A stretch of 64,000 bases of DNA, taken from contig CATQJL010000305.1 of NCBI GenBank assembly GCA_958299035.1, positions 72,756,792 through 72,820,791 on the forward strand, in the 5' to 3' direction. Of this stretch, positions 12,460 to 23,810 are shown piece by piece; position 1 is the first letter of the stretch; each line of letters begins with the position of its first letter. The notes beneath the pieces were generated by a model. It searched no databases and was not told the origin of the DNA. It saw only the letters and a program-made list of their open reading frames with translations. A program made the position numbers and the translations under genes. Origin of the DNA: Cylicocyclus nassatus (Eukaryota > Nematoda > Chromadorea > Rhabditida > Strongylidae).

Positions 12460-13610
12460 TTGAGTTTTTTTCTGACTAAAGAATTCCTACTTTTGCCCGA
12501 AAAGAAAACACTAGGGCGAGCATGTTTTCCTGGAAGCTGCCAGCGACTTTATGGGCGCGAAATTTGCAAAGTTCCAAGGTTTTACAAAGATTTATGTCGA
12601 AGAACTTTTAGCTTTTCCATAGAGGAATTCCTACTCTTTCCCAAAAGGAAAACAGTAGAGCGAACATGGTCCCCTTAGAAGGGTCCAGGGACTTTATGGG
12701 CGCGAAATTTAGGAAGTTCCAACCCGAAAAGAATACAGCAGGGCGGATATGGTCAGTGAGGAATTCCTACTTTTGCCCGAAAAGAAAACAGCAGGGCGGA
12801 TATGGTTCCCTTGGAAGGGTCCAGGGACTTTATGAGCGCGAAATTTCGTTTTAAGTTTTTACAGACAAAATTTGACATCTGTCGAAAAAACTTTTGGTTT
12901 TTTTCTCACTAAAGAATTCCTACTTTTGCCCGAAAAGAAAACAACACGGCGGATATGGTCCCCCTGGAAGGGGCCAGGGACTTTAAGGGCGCGAGATTTC
13001 GTTTTAAGTTTTTACAGACAAAATTTGACATCTGTCGAAAAAACTTTTGGTTTTTTTCTCACTAAAGAATTCCTACTTTTGCCCGAAAAGAAAACAACAC
13101 GGCGGATATGGTCCCCCTGGAAGGGTCCAGGGACTTTATGGGCGCGAAATTTAGGAAGTTCCAACCCGAAAAGAATACAGCAGGGCGGATATGGTCAGTG
13201 AGGAATTCCTACTTTTGCCCGAAAAGAAAACAGCAGGGCGGATATGGCCCCTTGGAAGGGTCCAGGGACTTTATGGGCGCGAAATTTAGGAAGTTCCAAC
13301 CCGAAAAGAATACAGCAGGGCGGATATGGTCAATGAGGAATTCCTACTTTTGCCCAAAAAGAAAACAGCAGGGCGGATATGGTCCCCTTGGAAGGGTCCA
13401 GGGACTTTATGGGCGCGAAATTTAGGAAGTTCCAACCCGAAAAGAATACAGCAGGGCGGATATGGTCAGTGAGGAATTCCTACTTTTGCCCGAAAAGAAA
13501 ACAGCAGGGCGGATATGGTTTCCTTGGAAGGGTCCAGAGACTTTATGGGCGCGAAATTTAGAAAGTTCCAAAGTTTCATAGACAAAATTTGACATCTGTC
13601 GAAAAATCTT
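12460..13610. repeat. 1151-base higher-order unit, copy 2
   Basis: Near-exact copy of the preceding unit. It carries 'gcgcgaaattt' and 'ctttaagggcgcg' at the two variant positions, the latter shared with the partial unit that follows (near 14133). Confidence 0.85.
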
Positions 13611-15960
13611 TTGAGTTTTTTTCTGACTAAAGAATTCCTACTTTTGCCCGAAAAGAAAACACTAGGGCGAGCATGTTTTCCTGGAAGCTGCCAGCGACTT
13701 TATGGGCGCGAAATTTGCAAAGTTCCAAGGTTTTACAAAGATTTATGTCGAAGAACTTTTAGCTTTTCCATAGAGGAATTCCTACTCTTTCCCAAAAGGA
13801 AAACAGTAGAGCGAACATGGTCCCCTTAGAAGGGTCCAGGGACTTTATGGGCGCGAAATTTAGGAAGTTCCAACCCGAAAAGAATACAGCAGGGCGGATA
13901 TGGTCAGTGAGGAATTCCTACTTTTGCCCGAAAAGAAAACAGCAGGGCGGATATGGTTCCCTTGGAAGGGTCCAGGGACTTTATGAGCGCGAAATTTCGT
14001 TTTAAGTTTTTACAGACAAAATTTGACATCTGTCGAAAAAACTTTTGGTTTTTTTCTCACTAAAGAATTCCTACTTTTGCCCGAAAAGAAAACAACACGG
14101 CGGATATGGTCCCCCTGGAAGGGGCCAGGGACTTTAAGGGCGCGAGATTTCGTTTTAAGTTTTTACAGACAAAATTTGACATCTGTCGAAAAAACTTTTG
14201 GTTTTTTTCTCACTAAAGAATTCCTACTTTTGCCCGAAAAGAAAACAACACGGCGGATATGGTCCCCCTGGAAGGGTCCAGGGACTTTATGGGCGCGAAA
14301 TTTAGGAAGTTCCAACCCGAAAAGAATACAGCAGGGCGGATATGGTCAGTGAGGAATTCCTACTTTTGCCCGAAAAGAAAACAGCAGGGCGGATATGGTT
14401 TCCTTGGAAGGGTCCAGAGACTTTATGAGCGCGAAATTTAGAAAGTTCCAAAGTTTCATAGACAAAATTTGACATCTGTCGAAAAATCTTTTGAGTTTTT
14501 TTCTGACTAAAGAATTCCTACTTTTGCCCGAAAAGAAAACAGTAGGGCGAGCATGTTCTCCTGGAAGGGGCCAGCGACTTTGTGGGCGCGAAATTTGCGA
14601 AGCTCCAAGGTTTTACAGACAAAGTTTTATGTCGAAGAACTTTTAGCTTTTTTATAGAGGAATTCCTACTCTTGCCCAAAAAAACAGTAGAGCGAACATG
14701 GTCCCCTTAGAGGGGGCCAGGGACTTTATGGGCGCGAAATTTAGGAAGTTTCAACCCGAAAAGAACAGCAGGGCTATGGTCCCCCTGGGAGGGGCCAGGG
14801 ACTTCAAGGGCGCGAAATTAAGGAAGTTCAAGGTTCTATAGACAATGTTTGACATCTGTCGAAAAATCTTTTGGGTTTTTTTCTGACTAAAAATTTCCTA
14901 CTTTTGCCCGAAAAGAAAACAGCAGGGAGGATATGATCCCCCTGGAAGGGGCCAGGGACTTTAAGGGCGCGAAATTTCGTTCTAAGTTTTTCCAGACAAA
15001 ATTTGACATCCGTCGAAAAATCCTTTAGGTTTTTTTTTCAATGAGGAATTCCTACTTTTGCCCGAAAGAAAACAACAGGGGCGAGCATGTCTCCTTGGAA
15101 GGGGCCAGGGACTTTGTGGGCGCGACATTTGCGAAGTTCCAACCCGAAAAGAAAACAGCAGGGCGGATATGGTTCCCTGGAACGGATCAGGGACTTTGTG
15201 GGTGCGAAATTTGCGAAGCTCCAAGGTTTCACAGACAAAGTTTGACATCTGTCGAAAAATCCTTTAGGTTTTTTTTTTCAATGAGGAATTCCTACTTTTG
15301 CCCGAAAGAAAACAACAGGGCGAGCATGTCTCCTTGGAAGGGGCCAGGGACTTTGTGGGCGCGACATTTGCGAAGTTCCAACCCGAAAAGAAAACAGCAG
15401 GGCGAGCATGTTCTCCTTGGAATGGGCCAGGGACTTTATGGGCGCGAAATTTTCGTTTTAAGGTTTTACAGACAAAGTTTGACATCTGTTAAAAAATCTT
15501 TTGGGGTTTTTTTCTCACTAAAGAATTCCTACTATTGCTCTAAAAGAAAATAGCAGGGCGAGCATGTTCTCCTTGGAAGGGGCCAGGGACTTTATGGGCG
15601 CGAGATTTTCGATGTTCCAACATTTTACAGACAAAGTCTTGTATTTGTCGAAAAAACTTTAGGTTTTTTCTAACTGAGGAATAATTCCTACTTTGCCCAA
15701 AAAAGAGCAGGGCGAACAAGATCTCGCGGTAGGAAAGTCTAGAGACTTCATACGGCTTTTTCTAAAAATTCCCAATTTTTCTCAACAGTCTATCAAAATC
15801 TACTGAAAGATGCTTGGATTCAACTAGACTAACAAAAGTCCTACTCCTGCTCCCAAACAAAGCAAAAAGCAGGGCGAACTTGGTCTCGCTGGCGGGAAGG
15901 AGAGGGACTCCATGCGGCAGGACTTTACCCAAACTGCGGGTGGTCACAGTAAAACTAAAA

Positions 15961-17493
15961 AAAGAAGACACCCTTGGGTTCTTCTACCTTGAGATATCCT
16001 GTTGTTGCTCCCTCCCCCTCCCCCCCCCCCTGCTTTTGATCTTGGTATGAAAGACGGAATGACTTATACTTATTTTCGAGCTATTCGCAAAGAGATTCTT
16101 TTCTTTCTGGAAATATTTTTGTGAAATTTGGTGAGAACTGCCTTCAATGGATTTGTGTACCTGAAAAAAACCCAATGGTTTTTACTGCAAAATTGTTGCA
16201 GGAAATTCTTGCACTCGATATAAGTTTTTACTAATACTCTGGAAGATTTTCCATTTTGGCAAAGCTCATTTTCGCTGGAAAAAACGATTTGGTAATAATT
16301 GCAGCAGGGCACGAAATACCTTTCGCACTTAGTTATTTCAATTTTTTGACTACTCTGAAAAATTGCTTTTGCCTTTAGGAATAAGAAATGCATTTCCGGT
16401 CTCGCTGACGGCTCGACGATCCTATTGTAGAATGCTTTTACGAGGAAATTTTTCAGGCTCGATTTTTTGGAAATCGTCAAATACTGTGTAAAAATTGCAT
16501 TTCTGCTCTCAGATTGCAGTGTAAACTTTGGTGTTTTGCTGGAAATCGCAATTCAATGGTTTATGAGACAAGACAGCATTACAAAGACCTTTTCGTTTTG
16601 CTTTTGATGAAGATGCTGAAGATGCTTTTGATGCTTCTGATGCTTTTTTGCATGGTCTCTTACGGATTTGGAAAACAGATCCTGTTTTCTTTATAAGGAG
16701 AACTTGTGAAGGAAATATTGGTACTTCTCACATGAGCAAATGAGGGGGGTACCTAAAGGATCCCGCGAAATCTGAAAGGTCGCTTTGAAATGATGTTTGA
16801 AAATAAGGGAATTCCTTACAATTTCAATTTGATTATCAACAAGAAAGGGATTCCGACTCATTTCAGGCCGGATTTCCTAAAATTTAGAAAGAAACGCTTG
16901 CACTTTATAAGAAGGAAATGCTTGCACTGTATAATTTCGAGTGGGAGGAGGCTTTGCCACTTTTCGCAAGAAGGCCTCGGAGCATCCAGGAAATTATGCA
17001 TGGATGGATTTTGTAGTATCATAAAGTCTCTGTTTGTTTAGTAAGAAAAGTGAAGGATGCTCAAGAGGGCTCCGTTTTTTGACAGAAATTCAGAGTTGTG
17101 AGGAACGTGAATCTTTTGTTAGAACTTTCAACCGTACCGTATCAATCGTGCCCTTGCTGAAACTTCAAGGGAGCGCACTTGAATTTTGATTACTCTGCTG
17201 AGGAAGCCTTGTTTGGGAAAAAATGGCAGAACTTTCCGAATAACCCATAGGTAATCCGATAAACTTGACTATTAGTGCTCAAAAACAAGGCCCAAATTGT
17301 TAATAGTCTCGTTTGTTTTTGTACCGTAGCTGCAACATGAAACAGATAGTTCTTTGTCACATGTCTATTTTTAAGGTCTCATTAAGTAGTATCCTCTTTC
17401 ACTGTGGAAACTGGACGCTTTGAAAAACGACATTCTATTGTTAGTGTACAAATAAGTGTAGCCTTTACTCAATGTATTGGCCTCAACCCCTTG
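15961..17493. other. Spacer with no recognised gene
   Basis: Starts with a short C-rich run (16011-16031). A 136-codon minus-strand open frame at 16070-16480 is Lys/Phe/Ser-rich, and I cannot relate it to any family. A run of 'gatgctttt/gatgcttct' repeats lies near 16615-16650. Confidence 0.4.
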
Positions 17494-17515
17494 CTAGCGG
17501 CCCGTAGGGCCGCTA

Positions 17516-17516
<1 letters not shown>
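17494..17516. repeat. Perfect GC-rich palindrome ending CTAG-T
   Basis: CTAGCGGCCC and its exact reverse complement flank a 3-base loop, giving a 10-base-pair hairpin. It is followed by T and then a long TA run. A GC hairpin at a CTAG/T boundary resembles a Helitron 3' end, although in typical Helitrons the hairpin sits several bases upstream of CTRR. Confidence 0.6.

Positions 17517-17572
<56 letters not shown>
17517..17572. repeat. (TA)n microsatellite
   Basis: About 56 bases of alternating TA between the GC palindrome and the next TTAGG element end. Confidence 0.95.
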
Positions 17573-17576
<4 letters not shown>

Positions 17577-18397
17577 GTCATTTCAAAAGTTCGTTCGCAT
17601 TGTTCTCCAAAAAATCGTAACTCTCTGCTATCTGCCTGGATTTGCCTGGGATAATTTTTACTGGATTGAAGAGATCATGTAATTTCTGGCTATGGCTTAA
17701 ATTCGTTCTATCAAGCAAAAGTCGCAGAGTTAAAAATGCAAAAAGAAAACCACTCAAATTTTGGTAATTTCAAAAAAGCTCTCCAAAAATCTTGAAACCT
17801 TACAAAAAATACCGAAACAAACACAGACATATGTTTTATGTTCTCGTCTTTCTAGCTAGGTAAACTCCTTGTTGAACGACTGTTCTTATGAGAAGTAATG
17901 ATTTTTTAGGAATTTGCTACACGTTTCCATGAAAATCAAAATTGCTCTCCCTTGACACGAAAATCCCTTAGCTAGAAAGAGAAGGCTACAAAACCCTTGT
18001 TCTTGGCTTTCCCGCCTTTTTTGTGACGTTTATGGGCTTTTTTGGGCATAGTCAAAAATTGCAAATTTGAAGTGATTTTCTTTATCTGCTTGTAGCTTTC
18101 GATCTTTTTCGTTTTAATTCGTGGAAAAGGCACTATAGTAAAGAGCATAATTTTCTCTATCAAATAATTACACTTTCGGAATTTTTCGTGACCCAGCTTA
18201 AAAAATGCCAATCTTGAGTAAATTTATTCAATTGCTTCTAGCTCTTGAACTTTCTCACGCCATTTCATGGCAAAGACATTATTGTAAAGAGGAAGGTTTC
18301 TTCTTTCAAACAAAAATTAAAACGAGAAATTCCGCCAAGAAGGAAGGAAGTTATGATATTTTGAAAAACTGGCGAACGAACTTTTGAAATGACCTAA
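17573..18397. mobile_element. Mariner-like fold-back element related to family B
   Basis: Left end TTAGGTCATTTCAAAAGTTC; right end 'gaacttttgaaatgacctaa' at 18397, with TA flanks. The arms are less similar to each other than in family A. No transposase is readable. Confidence 0.75.
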
Positions 18398-18403
18398 TAT
18401 ATA

Positions 18404-19309
18404 TTAGGTTGTCTCAAAATTAATGCACGTTTTTATTTGCTTGCTTTAACAAAGCAACCAGACTCAACCCAACAAAGGATAAGGGGTACTGTTCGATAGA
18501 GCAAAGCAAGCTCTACAAGATGGCACTCATGTCTTTGCGCCATGCTCGATCCACGGAGAGTTCGAACTCAAAATCTAAAGATTTCCAAATGCCCAAAAAA
18601 TCGAAAAAAATCAGATCTTCGTCCAAATAATTTCTACGGACCTCCCACTCGCTCACATCAATACTATCGATATCTGATATCCATATGTCGATTGCCGTAT
18701 TTTTTCCTCGACTAGAAACTGAGAAAACGAGAATTTCCCTGATTTTCTCAAAGCAATGCTGAGCCGTTTTTGCATATGTAGTTCTATACTACAAGCCTAG
18801 GTAAGCATAACTGTAGGTTTTCAGCCTATTCCGAGCGGTACTTTCTCGAAAAATAACGAATTCGGATTTTTTCGTTTCAGTTTCAGTGCTAAAATCGACA
18901 TTTCTCGAAAAGTACCGCTCGAAATAGGCTGAAAACCTACAGTTATGCTTACCTAGGCTTGTAGTATAGAACCACATATACAAAAATGGCTCAGCATTGC
19001 TTTGAGGAAATCAGGGAAATTCTCGTTTTTTCAGTTTCTAGTCGAGGAAAAAATACGACATCCGCACATATGGATATCAGATATCGATAGTATTGATGTG
19101 AGCGAGTGGGAGGTCCGTAGAAATTATTTGGACGAAGATCTGATTTTTTTCGATTTTTTGGGCATTTGGAAATCTTTAGATTTTGAGTTCGAACTCTCCG
19201 TGGATCGAGCATGGCGCAAAGACACGAGCGCCATCTTGTAGAGCTTGCTTTGCTCTATCGAACAGTACCCCTTACCCTTTGTTGGGTTGACTCTGGTTGC
19301 TTTGTTAAA
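18404..19309. mobile_element. Long palindromic fold-back element, family C, right terminus lost
   Basis: The left end is TTAGGTTGTCTCAAAATTAA, six bases after the previous element. The arms of about 400 bases pair from 18441 onward: 'tttaacaaagcaacc' at left against 'ggttgctttgttaaa' at right, and 'ctgtaggttttcagcctatt' near 18809 against its complement near 18923. The unpaired tip is about 18850-18895. The right arm stops at 'ctttgttaaag' (19309) without the expected terminal bases and runs straight into a family A sequence. Confidence 0.85.
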
Positions 19310-20291
19310 GGCGCCACATTTGATGGAACAAAGATTTCTAAGAGATCTTGAAGGCATTCGATGCAGAATTTCATTCTCTTTCTAATGGTTATCAAAATGT
19401 TGCAGAACAGTCAATGAGGTTTGAGAAAATAACCAAAACTTGCGACCCATGCTTTTTGAGATAGTCTAGTTCCACAATTTTTTGAAACTTTCATATCAAT
19501 CCTCAGAAGAAGTTCACGTAACGATTCGGTAGAGTAAACCTCATAGAATGCAGCGCTACTTTTTTCTCTTTCTCATAGCTCGCCGTAATTTTTTAAAAGA
19601 TTTTTCAATAGAGCCATCGGATTTTGGCAGGCCCGCCTCGGCCACAATCGCAGCAAACATCATAATTTTTCGGAATTTGAGACTACCAAGACTGTACTAT
19701 GAGTTAGCACTCACTTTGCAAAGCAAGTGAGGGTTTACGGGTTCGAAATATCAAATTTCGTGATTTTTAGGTACAGCATGAGGCTCCTTGAAAAAATGAA
19801 TTGTGATGATTTTATCCCCGAAAACTAAAAGAATCGGAAACAAAAACCACCTGTTAGAAAGGGAGAAGATGCTGCGTCGAAGAGTGGCCGAGCTGCTTTT
19901 CCTTTGATGTTCTACAAGGATCTAGCTGCCCAAGCATGAAAATCGGTAGCATCAGTTAAAAATCTGTCAAAAATGTATGACAAGCTATGGAAAGGATAAA
20001 AAAGTAGTTTTGCATTCTATATGGTTTGCTCTATCGAACAGTTACTTGAACTTCTTCTGAGGTTTGATGTGAAAGTTTTAAAAAATTGTGGAACTAAACT
20101 ATCTCAAAAAGCATGGATCGCAGACTTCGGTTATTTTCTGAAAGCTCATTGACTGTTTTGCAACACTTTCATAACCATTAGAAAGAGAAAGAAATTCTGC
20201 ATCGAATGCTTCCAAGATCTCTTAGCAATTTTTGTTCCATCAAATGTGGTGCCCGTTTGAAAAAAGCGAAATTACTTTTGAAACGACCTAA
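19310..20291. mobile_element. Family A fold-back element, copy 4, left terminus lost
   Basis: Starts internally at 'gcgccacatttgatggaaca', lacking the first ~36 bases of family A, and ends ...ACGACCTAA at 20291. It is fused on the left to the truncated right arm of the family C element and followed on the right by a Helitron 5' end. Confidence 0.85.
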
Positions 20292-21230
20292 TCTTATATA
20301 TAAAGCTGAATGTCTGTTTGTTTGTCTGTCTGTCTGTCTGTATGTATGTATGTCTGTACGTATGTTCCGAATAGAAAATTCCTTTTCTGAACCGATCCGG
20401 ACCAAACTTGGCACACATACACTACGGGCCCCGGCGGGTGTCATAGGCTACTTTTCGTCATCGATCGATATCGATTTTTATCGATTTTTTTTGCTGAGTT
20501 CACCTACGGGGCTGGGAGTTGGCACAGGGGGTAATCGAGCATGGGGATTCCGAATACAATATTGGTTTTCAGGATTATCGATTACTTTTATCGATTTTAT
20601 CGATTTTTTTGCAAAGTTTGAGCTACGGGGCTGGGAGTTCGCACAGGGGGGTAATCGAGCATGGGGATTCCGAATACAATATTGGTTTTCAGGATTATCG
20701 ATTACTTTTATCGATTTTATCGATTTTTTTGCAAAGTTTGAGCTACGGGGCTGGGAGTTCGCACAGGGGGGTAATCGAGCATGCTGATCATCCCCAAGGG
20801 GGGTGATCAGCATGCTCGATTACACCCCTGTGCCAAATTCCAGCCCCCTAGCTCAAATTTTCAAAAAAATCGATAAAATTGATAAAAGTAATGGATGATC
20901 CTGAAAACTAATATTGTATTCGGAATCCCCATGCTCGATTACCCCCTGTGCAAACTCCCAGCCCCGCAGGTCAAAATTTACAAAAAAATCGATAAAATCG
21001 ATAAAAGTAATGGACGATCCTGAAAACTAATAATGTATTCGGAATCCCCATGCTCACTTCCCCCCTGTGCCAACTCCTAGCCCTGTGGGTGAACTCTGCA
21101 AAAAAATCGATAAAAATCGGTAAAATCGACATCGATAGATAACGAAAAGTGGACTGTGACACCCGCCGGGGCCCGAAGTGTATGTGTGCCAAGTTTGGTC
21201 CGGATACGGCGGAGCCGGGTAAGCCAGCTA

Positions 21231-21231
<1 letters not shown>
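20292..21231. mobile_element. Non-autonomous Helitron with inverted internal duplication
   Basis: Begins TC (TCTTATATATAAAGCTGAAT) after an A and ends CTAG before a T, the Helitron signature. The hairpin CGGC-GGA-GCCG lies just upstream of the end. No Rep/helicase is coded. The interior is a large palindrome centred near 20795: 'accaaacttggcacacata' near 20401 recurs inverted near 21184. The left half holds a 120-base tandem repeat (near 20509, 20629, 20749). A simpler copy of the same family lies at 62510-62802. Confidence 0.85.
20509..20790. repeat. 120-base tandem repeat inside the Helitron
   Basis: The block 'ggggctgggagtt[g/c]gcacag' recurs near 20509, 20629 and 20749. The two full units are almost identical and contain repeated 'atcgatttt' motifs. 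Confidence 0.85.

Positions 21232-21260
<29 letters not shown>
21232..21260. repeat. (TA)n microsatellite
   Basis: TA run between the Helitron 3' end and the next element terminus. Confidence 0.9.
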
Positions 21261-21265
<5 letters not shown>

Positions 21266-22186
21266 GCGGCAAAAGTCTGGGAGCCTAGTACTTTTTCGCA
21301 CAAAACGAGAATGAAAGTATCTAGAAAAGAAAAATTTGGCGGACACGTAATTCAAACCATTGCAGATACAGCCCAGTTCTTGAATTGCAAAACTGCCTCT
21401 TTTGGCTTCCACGTAGCCCTACAAAATCTTGACAAGTCCACCTGTCACGGCACGGAGGTAGTCGTAATGGAATTCGCCCCACGCCTTCACAATAACTACT
21501 TCTTTTATCTTGGCAAATGCGTAGCGTGATAGAGCAAACTTTTGTCTACAACATACTCCCAAACGAATTTTTTGCATTGCTTAGGAATAAAAATATTGGA
21601 TTTTCAATTAGAAGCATGTGTACGTCGCATACTGGAATTTGGCTACAATTACGCGAATAAAAACTTAAAAATATCGTTTAGAAAGTATAAAAAGTGTTTC
21701 CATGGCCAAATTTCGAAAGATTCTAATTTAGAAGAAGTATGCAAAAAATACAACCAGTGCCTGTTGAGCATTCCATAGCTTTTAAATTTGTTCTTACGAC
21801 GGATTTCCACTGGCACGTAAGTAACATTCGCAAACTTTTATTTTCCGTTCATGCAAGAGCAGCTCCTGGCAAAAGCAAAACTAGGATACAATAGCGCAAA
21901 GCCTCTTCTATGTTGTGCTTATCGAAATTTTGTAAAATATTAACAGCATCTTTAGTTACAGCAAAAATTGTAAATACCAAAATTTCTGGTTTTTTTGCTT
22001 TGCAAAAGCACCAGTTTGGTAATTTCCATTCTTACAAAAACATATGGCAGCCATTTCCAGCCCAATGAAGTGTATTCTGTAGAGGATGACCGCAGCTCCA
22101 TGTGGCATAAAATTGAAATCAAAACCATCAGTATATTTGTAATTGCAGTACTGCAAAGTTAGGCTCCCAGACTTTTGCCGCACCCT
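21261..22186. mobile_element. Tc1/mariner-type TIR element
   Basis: Terminal inverted repeats AGGGTGCGGCAAAAGTCTGG (21261) and CCAGACTTTTGCCGCACCCT (22186), next to TA-rich flanks. The ends resemble mariner-type termini but not the TTAGG families here. Two open frames (21311-21529 and 21542-21778, both +) match no transposase I recognise. The motif 'gatagagcaaac' near 21529 resembles the subterminal block of the fold-back families. Confidence 0.75.
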
Positions 22187-22193
22187 GTATATA

Positions 22194-23208
22194 TTAGGTC
22201 GTTTCAAAAGTAATTTCGCTTTTTCAAACGGGCACCACATGTAATGGAACAAAGGTTTCTAAGGGATCTTGGAGGCATTCGACGCAGAATTTCAATCTCT
22301 TTCCAACTGCTATGAAACTGTTGCAAAACAATAAATGAGCTTTCAGAAAATAACCAAAATCTGCAACCCATGCTATTTGAGATGGCCAAGTTTTACGAGT
22401 TTTCAAAACTTTTATATCAATCCTCAGAAGGAGTTTAAGTAACGATTTGATAGAATAAACCTTATAGAATACAGCACTCTTTTTTCTCTTTCTCGTAACT
22501 CGCCGTAATTTTTTAAAAGAATTTTCAACAGAACCACCGGATTTCGGCAAGCCCACCTCAGCCACAATCGCATCAAACATCATAATTTTTTTCCGAATTT
22601 GAGACTATCAATGTGGTACTATGAGTTAGCATTAATTTTACAAAGGAAGTGAGGTTTTACGGGTTCGAAATACCAAATTTCGAGTCTTTCGGGTACAGCC
22701 TGGGGCTCGCTAAAAAAATGAGTTATGATGATTTCTCCCTGGAAATAAACGAATTGGAAACAAAAAACCCCTGTCAGAAAGAGGAGAAAATGCTGCATCG
22801 AATAGTGCGCGAGCTGCCTTTCTTTTGATGTTTTACGAGGATTTAGCTGCTCAAGTACGGAAATCGGTAGCATCAGTTAAAATTCTGTTAAAAATGTATG
22901 ACAAGCTATGAAAAGGGAAAAAGCAGTTCTGTATTTTATAAGATTTACTCTTTCGAATCGTTACTAACACTCCTTCTGAGGTTTAATATGAAAGTTTTGA
23001 AAAATCGTGAAACTTGACCATCTCAAAAAGCATGGGTCGCAATTTTGGTTATTTTCTGAAAGCTCGTTGACTGTTTTGCAACAGTTTTATAACCGTTAGA
23101 AAGAGAATGAAATTCTGCATCGAAGCTACCAAGACCCCTTAGAAAGGTTTGTTCCATCGATTGTGGCAACCGTTTGAAAAAAGCGAAAATACTTTTGAAA
23201 CGACCTAA
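22194..23208. mobile_element. Family A fold-back element, copy 5
   Basis: Left end TTAGGTCGTTTCAAAAGTAA; right end its complement with a variant 'gcgaaaatac' subterminus. TA flanks on both sides. The long arms pair as in the other copies. No transposase. Confidence 0.85.
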
Positions 23209-23219
23209 TATAATATATA

Positions 23220-23810
23220 TTAGGTTGATGCAAAAGTTCTTTCGCACCAAATTCAAAAATTCATAAGTTGTTAACTTCTCAACGAATCTGCAAGATCTAA
23301 AATTTGTGTAAGAGAGGAACTTATGCTATTTGCAACTGTTCCTGAGCTCTTCGTTAATGTTACAAATGAAGAAGATAGAAACTCAAGACCAAAATCACTC
23401 AAAATTTGAATTTTTTCGTGTAGGGTCCTAAAAAATCGGAAACTTGCAACAAAAATCGGAGCAGTAAGTATTACAGGTTCTTTCACCAGATCCTTTAACA
23501 GTGCAAAGCTTACGCCGATTGAGCTCTTTATGAAAAGTTGCGATTTTCCTGAAAAATGCCAAAATAAATCAAATTCCTTTTGCATTGCTTACTCGAAAAT
23601 CATAACTTTTCATAGAGACGCTTAATCGACGCAAACTTTGCACTGTTAGAAAGAGCTGGCGAAAGAACCTACAATACTGACTGCTTCGATTTTTGTTGCA
23701 AGTTTCCGATTTTTTATGACCCTACACGAAAAATTCAAATTTTGAGTGATTTTGGTTTTGAGCTCCTACCTCCTTCTACACATAAACGAAGAGTTCAGGC
23801 ACAGTTGCGA
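23220..23810. mobile_element. Fold-back mariner-like element, family D, right terminus missing
   Basis: Left end TTAGGTTGATGCAAAAGTTC, which resembles cecropia-type mariner ends. The left arm (for example 'cgtgtagggtcctaaaaaat' near 23418) recurs inverted near 23715 in the right arm. The right arm stops near 23810 and the complementary terminus is not found. No transposase. Confidence 0.7.

Larger units (their letters stand above)
8200..15960. repeat. Higher-order tandem (satellite-like) array
   Basis: The basic monomer is about 136 bases and contains 'gactttatgggcgcgaaatt', 'ggaattcctacttttgcc' and 'cagcagggcggatatgg'. Monomers pair into 271-base dimers (for example 9108 to 9379). Dimers plus divergent monomers build higher-order units: the marker 'cttttgagtttttttctgac' recurs near 8606, 9604, 11302, 12453 and 13604, giving spacings of 998, 1698, 1151 and 1151. 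Units in 8600-14450 are nearly identical; monomers beyond about 14500 are increasingly diverged and fade near 15960. Open frames of 60-109 codons repeat with the units but end in stops at the same places in each, so I do not call them genes. Confidence 0.9.

Noticed and set aside
8613..14441. Repeated open frames of 60-109 codons in the satellite
   Set aside because: They follow the repeat units exactly, overlap in several frames, stop at fixed places and have no recognisable domain. Copying explains their preservation.
16070..16480. 136-codon minus-strand frame
   Set aside because: Composition is Lys/Ser/Phe-rich as in random AT-rich sequence; no domain and no supporting splice sites.
20206..20813. 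Frames of 193 and 111 codons on opposite strands in the Helitron
   Set aside because: They arise from the 120-base tandem repeat and palindrome, whose unit length is a multiple of three, so frames stay open without selection.
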